From assembly GCF_032854445.1 (NCBI RefSeq), contig NC_088302.1:39190191-39254190 (forward strand): DNA of 64,000 bases. Reading direction: 5' to 3'. Below the pieces are notes generated by a model. It was not told the DNA's origin and did not search any database. It saw only the letters and a program-made list of their open reading frames with translations. Made by a program: the position numbers and the translations under genes. This DNA is from Liolophura sinensis. Taxonomy: Eukaryota; Mollusca; Polyplacophora; Chitonida; Chitonidae. Below, piece after piece: positions 55,250-64,000 of this stretch. Every line of letters begins with the position of its first letter. Position 1 is the stretch's first letter.

Positions 55250-56752
55250 GTAAGACTATTGTAAACAAAATAATACCTAACGTTTAGTAACACATATCGA
55301 TCTTTATCACATTTAGTACAGGTATTTAAGAAATCATTAGAAACACACATTAGATTAGCATAAATTAGTATGAGAATGAATACATTATTATTAAATACTT
55401 CTGAATTATCCATTGTATTTGTATGTACTTTTTAGCTCCTTTTATTGTATTCAGGATTTATATGACGTACATAAGTTATGCGATCTAATTTTGAAAGACA
55501 TGACAAAAGTCAGTTTTTATTGCCCAGATTGCATTTTTGATTCACTCGACCGGGAGCTTGATTGTTACATGTGTGTTTTTCGTAATTAGTAATGAAATAA
55601 AGTATGTATACAAGAATTTAGTTTAAACAGCGTTCACAAACAATCCTCTTTGTTTTTTACGAAACAATCGTGTTGAGCAGAACATAGGACATACGCACTA
55701 GTATCATCCTCCTGATTATAGACATTCTCCTGTGGATTGTCCAGAAACTTGAAAGCCATAATTGCGTTATTTATTTGATTGCAGGTGTATACATGTATAC
55801 GTTATTAGAAACCATTTATAAGATTAGGAAAGAGATGTTAGCCGTTTCTCCTATAGCTGATGGGATTAAAACAAGCATCGTATATCGGATCACTATAATT
55901 AATCAATAATTTATCTGTCGCCGGCAATAAAATATGAATCAGTTTTCTCATGTTTATGTCATTAAAGAATATGTGGATGATTGGGGATGAAAATATATAA
56001 ATACATAAATAGCGCTTACAATTAACTCTTTTAGCGCGCAAAAGGCAACAGTACATATACACTTTAATCCTGGTGGCGATTCCCTTCATGGAATCCATAG
56101 ATATGGATAAGATTATAACGAGTTCCAGTATAATTTTTTCTAAAAATGACAAACAGATATATAACAAAGCCGGATACAGATTTTACTGCCTTCTTGGCCT
56201 TAGTTCGTCTCATTTATAACAGTTTAGACGCTCTGGCGTGCCCGGATGCTCATAAATTCAGGTGTACTATGCATGCACAGGCTGTATGTCCCCGTTGTAA
56301 TCTGTTACGTGGTAGATGGGTCACGGCTATCCCATCTACACGATTCTATTTCTATTGCACTATAGTCATACTGACGTGTTCAGGGTAATCTATTTCAGCA
56401 GTCATCCAAGCATCTATAACCTCTAGCATCTAGAGGCTTATATAACCTTTATTTTCTCACGATTCAAGTTAAATAAGTTAAACTGAGCAAGCCCGGTAAT
56501 ATTGCATTGTACATGACACGCCGCTACGTCTCCGATGTCACATATATGTTTTTTGACCTGCCTAGTGCTGTGCCTTCATTAAATGCAAATTTTAATACGT
56601 TGTGTCAAGCGAATCTAACTTTATAAATAGTGGCAGGCCAATAGCAATGCGAACTGGAACATGACTATGCCATTCAATTATCAGTGGACGTGTACCTAGC
56701 AGGATACGTTTGTTACCTGACTGTACACTCCATGCACCGCTATTGCTATGGA
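55250..56752. other. SLC6 intron 1, no exon recognised
   Basis: Checked for the expected continuation (AFLIPYF region) with an acceptor in phase 1; nothing matching was seen here or in the rest of the window. Confidence 0.5.
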
Positions 56753-57014
56753 TTTATTTATTTATTTATCTGATTGGTGTTTTACGCCGTACTCAAGAAT
56801 ATTTCACTTATACGACGGTGACCAACATTATGGAGGGAGGAAACCGAGCAGAGCCCGGGGGAAACCCGCGACCAGGTTGCTGGTAGACCTTCCCACGTAC
56901 GGCCGGAGAGGAAGCCAGCATGAGCTGGACTGGAACTCTCAGCGATCGCATTGGTGAAAGGCTGCTGGGTCATTACGATGCGCTAGCGCGCTAACCAACT
57001 GAGCCACGAGGCCC
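56753..57014 (-). mobile_element. tRNA-derived SINE, family 2, full length
   Basis: On the minus strand it starts GGGCCTCGTGGCTCAGTTGG (a perfect A box) and has a B box GAGTTCCAGTCC. The body covers the GGCCGTACGTGGGAAGGTC and CCCGGGCTCTG blocks, and the tail runs GTCGTATAAGTGAAATATTC ... CACCAATCAGATAAATAAAT. Best-preserved copy in the window. Confidence 0.85.
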
Positions 57015-57565
57015 TCTATTGTTATGGACAGGTCACAGCTCTACCAGTGAATATATGACATCCGTGAATGAGGTTTTCTGTTGTGATTTTTTAAAATTTA
57101 TTATTATTATTACTTTACATTTAATGGACCCGTGACATTTATAAAACTGTCATATCGTCAATATTAAATGCATTAACGAGATATATGACTAACCCAATAC
57201 CTCCAGTCATTCTTCTCAATCTTCTCATATCATAGTGAAACGAATGAATGAATGGTCTTGGCTATACCCCACCACGGCAGTATTATAGTCAAATCCTGAC
57301 GATGTTGACGGTAGCTATAACACTTTTTGTAAGCGCAACGAGGAAGGGGGAAGGGGGGGGGCTTTTATATTATGCTCTAAAAATGATTTTGGCGACATAT
57401 CCGTAAAAGATAATCACTAAATCTGAGAGTAAACATTTTGTTTTAACTTATAATTTAGTCACCACTTCATGATTTGCTGTCCATGACATCTAATGCTTAA
57501 CGGATTCTGCCTGCCGTAATATATCGTAAGAATCGCTACGCTAAACTAACATAGTAGTGTTATCC

Positions 57566-57780
57566 TGTAAAACGATATGATGAAGAAATAAATGTCGATA
57601 TGTTGAGTCGTAAAACGATATGATGACGAAATAAATGTTGAGCCCTAAAACTATATGATGCCGAAATAAATGTTGAAATGTTGAGCCGTTAAACGAAATA
57701 ATGACTAAATAAATGTGTAAATGTTGCGCTGTAAAACGATATGATGACGAAATAAATGCCTAAAGGTTGAGCAGTCAAAG
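57566..57780. repeat. Tandem repeat, about 44-bp unit, 5 copies
   Basis: GTAAAACGATATGATGACGA + AATAAATGTTGAAATGTTGA with variants; one unit is shortened. Confidence 0.85.
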
Positions 57781-58214
57781 CAGGTATCAATTTTTTTTTT
57801 TAATATTTCAAGCTTTTCAGAGTCAAGATCTCACCAAAACTTTAAAGGTTTGAAATATGTCTCTGAAATTATGAATATTTGCTGATACCATATCGAGATG
57901 ACCTGGGCTCAATTTGAGGTTATGTTTATTATTTTGAGCTCTTAAAGACGAGTGAGTGATCAAACATTTTACAAGATGAAGAGTTCTCTCTTACTTGCCG
58001 GGTTAGCATTAAGCTGATCAGCAGAACTACATGTTTACAAAGAAACACTTGGGGCAATTATTCCAGGTCACTTCTAAGTTCTGAAAGATTATTCAACTGA
58101 TGGTGAAGCCAGCCCGCCCCGGTAAGAAGCTGGTGTATATGTCCTGTTGTTCGTGTGTCAGAAAAGCCGATAACATAACTGTATGTGGAGCATTTTGTTC
58201 ATCAATAAATGCTA

Positions 58215-58593
58215 TATATCGGGTGGGCATTAAAAATTGGCCGTACTTTGACGCTCAATATCTCTGAAACCCTCTTACGTCAGCTTCTAACACAAGAGCC
58301 AGACAATTTTTTCAGATGACACTTGATTGACTCGTGTCACACTGGTGCAGCGTGCGCTCTACTCATGACACCTGACAGGTAATGCCATGTGGGTCACCTG
58401 AACGTGCGTTTTTGAGGCTATGTTTTCAATTTAACTCTGTGTACAGACTACTCAAGCTATGACCTTGAAAACTGGTCAGTACATTAAGAAAATCCTGCCA
58501 TTTGAATGTCTAAAGTTTCAAAAGGTTTGGACTAAGGATAATGGAGCAATGCAACATCAAAGTACGGCCCATTGTTTATGCTCACCCGATATA
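58215..58593. mobile_element. MITE / mariner deletion derivative with 37-bp TIRs
   Basis: The left end TATATCGGGTGGGCATTAAA and onward to 58251 is matched by the reverse complement of 58557-58593 (TATATCGGGTGAGCATAAAC...), both running into GGCCGTACTTTGA. The element is 379 bp with no ORF and TA at both borders, as expected for Tc1/mariner insertion. Confidence 0.8.
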
Positions 58594-58689
58594 CACCTAT
58601 TCACAACTAGAAACATCGCACTATGTTGAACCGGATATTCAAATCTAAATCAAATTATGTAAACTCCTACCAGTGCTGCTTGTTCAAAA

Positions 58690-59830
58690 ACAGGAGTTAC
58701 TTCTACTGCAATGAACAAGTGGACATTTTCTAAAGCCATGTACATATATATGGATGGGATGTTTTTTCATATATAACTCTAATCTTGCATTTTAATCTTC
58801 ATCATGGAAAAAAGGGCTTAGCCTTTTCTGCACGCATGTGCACACATGTATATCTTTTAGACTATAGTTCCTAAATAACCTGTCATTAAAATATTACAAG
58901 GGAATTCTGTATGCATCGAATTTGTTTGATCAAAGAGCTTGGGGAAGATTGGTGCAGTTTGAAATGCTTTGAGTTCACTACGAAGCTAATACCCTAACTG
59001 ATCTTCTTTTATTGGTCCATGACGAAATTATTCCATTTTGCTTGATTCTGGGAATTCTATTGATCTGAGAAAGGTTTTTATGATTTGCGTTTGGAAGGTT
59101 GGGAAAATGTACGTTATATTTTATGAAATTTGATTTCCTCGAAAATGTACTTTAAGGGCATTTAAATTGAATCACTAATGGTCCAAGGTATCCTGTAGTA
59201 CAATGGAATCCTTTGAGGACTCATCTCTTTTCCTTCACTCTACACAATGTGGGTTATTTGTCAACAAGGGTAACCTATGCATATTTATGCATACCTATAC
59301 AACTATATACACCTGTGTAATAGATCTTCCTAACAAAAGGAACACATATTGTTAAAGATACAGGTAATGATAGCCTGAAGTCTGGTAAGCCGACGACTTT
59401 CGCTCTGGCCCATATTGCCGCGAGCCTTGTGGGGTAAGGCTAACTTTTTCTGCACTCATGTGAAACGGGCATGTTTTTTTTTTTGAGGTCATGTATATAT
59501 GATATCTTTCGTTTCAACCCTAGGTCAGTGAGCCTTATAGATAAGATGAACCTTTTCTGCAGTCATGGAAACCGGACAACTTTGCTGGAACTTCTATGGC
59601 AATACATATAATGGGCATTTCCTGAAGGCATGTGAGCGGGACGTATTTCCCTGTTACCTCTAACACAAAGGCCATAGGAGACAAGCCGAAGTGAATTTAT
59701 CTTTCCCTGTAACGGGTAATGCAATGGGCCTTTCGGGCCCTTATTTCTTCTATTGCAATGAATCTTCATTGATAAAGTGAACTTTCCTGAAGTCATTTAA
59801 ATGAAATTTCTTTGTTTCTTTGATTTGAAG
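58690..59830. repeat. Ancient, highly diverged satellite-like region
   Basis: A core like CCTTTTCTGCAGTCATG appears at about 58716, 58819, 59433, 59541, 59609 and 59780, several times followed by an ATGTTTTTTC-like and a CTCTAA/TGCAATGAA block. The spacing is irregular, so the repeat is old or broken. Confidence 0.45.
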
Positions 59831-61299
59831 CTTTAATGTTTATGAATCTTTGTATTTCACAAAACGGTCAGCATGCATCATAATTACTATCATTATCGGT
59901 CCTAGGAGAAACTAGTTTTTGTGCTTTTCAAATGCTTTCAGTTTATCAGGATAAATCAATGTTTTATACGCTGATACAAGATTTTTTAACTAGGTACAAG
60001 GTGGGTTGAAACAGGAAGGCACAAAATGACATAATGATTTCTCTGTCAAATGTAAAGAAAACATATTGCATATAACCTTCTATTCATCACAGAAGATAAA
60101 CATATATTGCGTGTAAACTGTTATGAAAACTGTCAGGGGAGCAAACATAAAAACAATCGCATGAAGGCGAGCTTAGTTTCGGAAGACACGAAGAATTTGA
60201 CCCTTTAGAATGACATACGTAAATATTCATACTCATGCAGGCGTCAAGTGATCACGCACAGGAGAACTTTTCCATTGCGCGGAATGACCCTGCTGCATGC
60301 CTTTTAGACGAAACCATGTTTGCTATATAGGTCAGACTGTGTCAACACTATGAAGACAAACATGCTTTCCAAGAGGACAATCGATTCTCTACCTAACACT
60401 ATTTTTACGTACTTTGTGAGCAGTACAGAAAAGACATGGGCATATTCACTTACGTACTACGTGAAATATGATACAATCATATCCCAGGGGCTGTGCGTAG
60501 TTAAACGTAATTAGTGACTTTTGCGATTTCACAGTAAACTTTCTTGTGCAAAATACTGCTGCGGATTACTAGGTCAAGAAACAAGAAGCCCATATAAAAG
60601 CACAAGTATAACTATAACAGAGGATTCGTGTCGTACACAAATGCTTGCTCTAGAGGGGAAGTGTCGCTTTACTCATGCGCCAAAGCAAAAGTTATATATT
60701 TCAACACCTCTGAGTGTTACGGAGGGTGGTAGAACTATTACGCCTGGGACAGTGTCGAAAGAATACCTCACACATTCACGAGTGTAATTGTAAAACCCGC
60801 GGCTAGGGTGAAATCCTTAATTGCACTTCCTGAGTGCTGTTTTTTCTATTTTTTTATTTTTTATTTAACGTTTTAGTTTTTAGCTTATGTGCAATACGAA
60901 TTTCACTCTGTAGCTGTATTACGTCATTTAAATGACGTATACAGGTAGATCACAGGTAGAGACCGCACTGGTACCCTTGGTCATAGAGTGCAAAGGACAT
61001 TGTACAATGCAATACAATACAACATATCTCAAACTTTTTGTCTCACGCCACATTATAACATGGCAGTGAAGGCTAATGGTGTAATACTACACACCATATA
61101 ACATGAGAGTTTTCACAATGTAAACAGCACATTAGCTGATATGCTGATATGATGCTGGTATGATGAGTCGAGAGCATTAACGCAGTTGGAAGTAAAGAAT
61201 GCCATAGAACTTTCAGACACGGACTAAAAGGAGATTCTCTTATAGCAAAAAAATTAACGGTAAACTAATATTTACACTACAAAACAAACCTACATGACA
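59831..61299. other. SLC6 intron sequence; 20-bp palindrome
   Basis: No exon seen. A perfect 20-bp palindrome TACGTCATTTAAATGACGTA lies at 60920-60939 and holds two CRE-like half sites. Confidence 0.5.
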
Positions 61300-62050
61300 T
61301 ATTTTATTTCAGAGTAAATTTCCAGATTACAAAAGAGCGAAAAAAACATTTACATAACGATAATGTATCCATTTCGGGGTCAAGGTCTTTTCTGTAAACA
61401 TGGATGTTTGCGGGTCAAATATTGTCAAGCATTTTGAAAACTAAAACCAAGATGATATTTATCTTCAGTTGAAAATCTCTTTTGCCAACTAAGAAAACAC
61501 TGAGACTATAGAAAAATGGAGAATGTGTATCATTTGATTGAAAATATTTGCGTAGCAACGCCCCACTGAACTTATAAGCCAAGGCTCTCAAAAACTTTTG
61601 TAACTCTAAACTGTGCTCTTTCCTCACGCCGGACTGCATTGTTGACAGCACGGATCAAACCCCAACATTTTCTGCAGCTTCACATTTTCTCATTCTAAAA
61701 ATTCTGTTCAATTTGAAGTCAGGGTTATTTTGACAATATAGAATCTACAAGCTTGACATAAACCATTGCGACACATCTGATGACGTATTCCATTGCACAA
61801 CCTCGTATTCTGTTCGCATTTACGTCATCGAATTACCTTGCAATAAACATTGCTTTACCGATCACACAAAAATCCTGATCGGATGGTGTGCAACTGGTAC
61901 ATAGAGGGGATCCACACAGATTTACCACTTTTGCAACATTATGGATGACACAAACTTAAGTTATCCCAATTTAATTATTTGACTTATTGATTTATCTGTT
62001 TGTATAATATAATATAATAAATTATTTACTTATTTGTGTATTTATATATT
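61300..62050. repeat. Diverged direct duplication, copy A
   Basis: Shares order and pieces with 62110-63020: AAAGAGCG, GGGTCAAATATTG, TTTTGAAAACTA, GACAGCACGGATCAAACCC, GACGTATTCCATTGCACAA and ATTGCTTTACC. No coding frame is conserved. Confidence 0.65.
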
Positions 62051-62109
62051 ACTAGATGAAAAACTAGAAATGCCCCAGTATTTACTCCACAAGACAACTC
62101 TGCTGTGCT

Positions 62110-63020
62110 TGTTTTATTTAAGAGTGATGTTCCTGATGATAAAAGAGCGCCAAACATGAAAATCACAACATGAACATCTCCAGTTTATGGACGTTTCTGA
62201 AGAAAAAAAATCCCCAGGGGTCAAATATTGCAGACAACGTTTTGAAAACTACCGCCAAATTGAGAATCTGTTATACCGAAAAAGAAATAGTCATGGAAAA
62301 AATGTGTCAAACTAAAAGTAATTACAGATACTTACACAGTAACGCCAGACAGCCCGACTAAATTATGTTGCTTGTTGACCTTCTTCGGTAGGTTTCAAAA
62401 CTTCAAACACTCGCCCACTGCCACTTCATAAATAACAGTTAGTCATTGTCAGTGGCATGTTTTTTATGAGAACAAATCTTGCCTCACTGCGCATTGTAAG
62501 TGTCAGGTTTACCTTTATTATCATTTTCTTTGCCTTTCTGGCGGATTTGGGTCGGGGTTGGGGATGGGAGTATTCGCTTTTGTTATATGGAATATTCATG
62601 AAGCAGAAAGATAAGCGTATGAGAAAGGGTATACATAGCTCTTCTTTGGAATATCCCCAAAGCCTTGACCCCAGATAACCTTCTTTCTATCCTATGACTG
62701 ATTCAGTTTAATTTTGGATTACTTTTTCGTTTGGACCAAACACATTGCTGACAGCACGCATCAAACCCAAACATGTTCAGCTTCATATTGACGTATTGCA
62801 TTACACAATCGTGTATTCCGTTCATAGTGACGTCGTCTTATGACCTTGAACGTAATGAAGATTGCTTTACCACACACACACCGCTGCTACATGGCTGGTC
62901 TGAAACTGGTTCATATAGGGACTTCCCCCGTAATTACCACCGTTACAACACTGACGACCCAATTTAGTTGTTTGTTTTTTTTTTTGTGGTTTTTTTTTAT
63001 TAATAAATTTATTTCATTAT
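62110..63020. repeat. Diverged direct duplication, copy B
   Basis: Second copy of the block at 61300-62050. Marker matches: GACAGCACGCATCAAACCC at 62750, GACGTATTGCATTACACAAT at 62790 and GATTGCTTTACCACAC at 62860. Differs by many substitutions and indels. Confidence 0.65.
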
Positions 63021-63211
63021 TGCTAGATGGAAACACCCTGGTTGACACATCTTCATACTGCAATATTAAAGTGAACATGAAGTCTGCCCAATGTATATAC
63101 ATAGAAGAAACGATATATGACACAGTTCTCACAGAAAAATATACAACAAATTCTATAAAGTTTTGAAAACAGAGACACTGAAGTTCAGTACTGGGGATAT
63201 GCCAATCAATA

Positions 63212-63284
63212 GCGCGCCGTCGTATAAGTAAAATATTCTTGAGTACGGCGTAAAGCACCAATCAGATAAATAAATAAATAAATC
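63212..63284 (+). mobile_element. SINE family 2 tail fragment
   Basis: CGTCGTATAAGTAAAATATT, then GTAAAGCACCAATCAGATAA and an AAATAAATAAAT end. Confidence 0.7.
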
Positions 63285-64000
63285 ACTAGCGCTGAAAGCG
63301 TCACGTGATAATTGGCTGTAAGGTCAAAAAACTTATTAGATCTCGATTGGCAGTTTGGGTTCTAGACAGATAGACAGATATGGATGGAATAAATTGAATT
63401 TTGCGGTTAGTTAAAGTGTTAAACGAGTGCATTTTGGACCACTCATTTATCAGGTGACTGAGAACGGCTGCTCGTGTCACAATGCGTACAGGACCTAATG
63501 TTGGGCAGCAGACTGCAGCTAACATGGCAGGGTGAGCTAGCAAGAAAATCGCCACGGGAGAGTTATTGCTTGAAGAAAAATATTGTGACTTTGCATTACT
63601 TTTCCCTAGCAGAGTCAGATTTATTACGAAAATATCTTCCCAAAACCTGAATGAAAGAATTTGTTATCAGTCAGAAGGTCCTGCTATGTTCGGCGAATTT
63701 CATGTGTCGGTACAGTCAGCTAGGCCCAATGCTTACACCCATGCAGGACGAAAGTAAAAGAAACATCGGCCCCTTGAACACGGAGCAGAGATGATACTCT
63801 TTGGTTGGGTACCAAGCATTTTTGTTTGTATTTTCTCATTATCACACTGTTTAATACCGATGGTACGGGAGATCTCCTAGGTTTTGTGACGTCCTGGACG
63901 TCACCAAATAAGTGGCTAGGTAGGGAAGTATTTGCTATTTATTTTGTTGATAATATTTATAGAACATTTCTGGAATACTGCTTTATTAATTAACTTATAT

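Noticed and set aside
55420-55480. TTTTTAG followed by CTCCTTTTATTG as SLC6 exon 2
   Set aside because: The phase-1 reading does not give the expected AFLIPY region and no donor follows.
56980-57014. tRNA gene (TGGCTCAGTTGG on minus)
   Set aside because: It is the tRNA-like head of a family-2 SINE; it is followed by the SINE body.

Overview
This is a piece of an animal nuclear genome, most likely lophotrochozoan (mollusc or brachiopod type). The signs are widely spaced exons with GT/AG introns, AT-rich intergenic DNA, many tRNA-headed SINEs ending in AAATAAATAAA tails, long minisatellites, and decayed non-LTR and Penelope-like retroelements. The lineage is inferred from the repeat style and was not tested. 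No bacterial gene, operon, CRISPR array or free-standing tRNA/rRNA gene was found.

Three protein-coding genes can be supported. (1) 852-13526, minus strand: 5' part of a secreted beta-lactamase-like serine hydrolase. Exon 1 carries a signal peptide and the SxxK catalytic motif (13183-13526). A later exon (852-1029) carries the conserved 'DLLSHRTGL' block. The phases do not join directly, so a short exon between them is missing, and the 3' end lies left of the window. (2) 24386-36387, minus strand: a complete eight-exon anion-selective Cys-loop receptor, closest to glycine receptor alpha subunits. All splice phases join and give 390 residues with signal peptide, two Cys loops and four membrane segments. 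(3) 54967-55249, plus strand: first coding exon of an SLC6 Na+/Cl- dependent transporter, ending inside the conserved TM1 region. No later exon was recognised before position 64000. The receptor and the transporter are transcribed divergently, about 18.6 kb apart.

The rest is mostly repeats. Left part (1-24 kb): the lactamase gene with a 2.3 kb, 38-bp minisatellite in its intron (with a 226-bp higher-order repeat), a mariner-like remnant, SINEs, and a 724-bp solo LTR inserted in a CATA microsatellite. Middle (24-39 kb): the receptor gene, with a long-armed palindromic element and an antisense ORF in its largest intron, and a 1.6 kb, 50-bp minisatellite about 1 kb upstream of its start codon. 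Right part (39-64 kb): a decayed LINE, a 1.1 kb, 48-bp minisatellite grown from the end of a dispersed repeat family, a Penelope-like RT fragment, the SLC6 exon, a TA-flanked MITE, several degenerate satellites and a diverged tandem duplication at 61.3-63.0 kb.

No new multi-gene system was seen. The most unusual items are the receptor's pore residue (Leu at 6'), the minisatellite upstream of the receptor in which each unit carries a perfect 5' splice-site consensus on the gene's strand, the dispersed family whose end has become a minisatellite, and SINE families that share one tail behind different tRNA-like heads.
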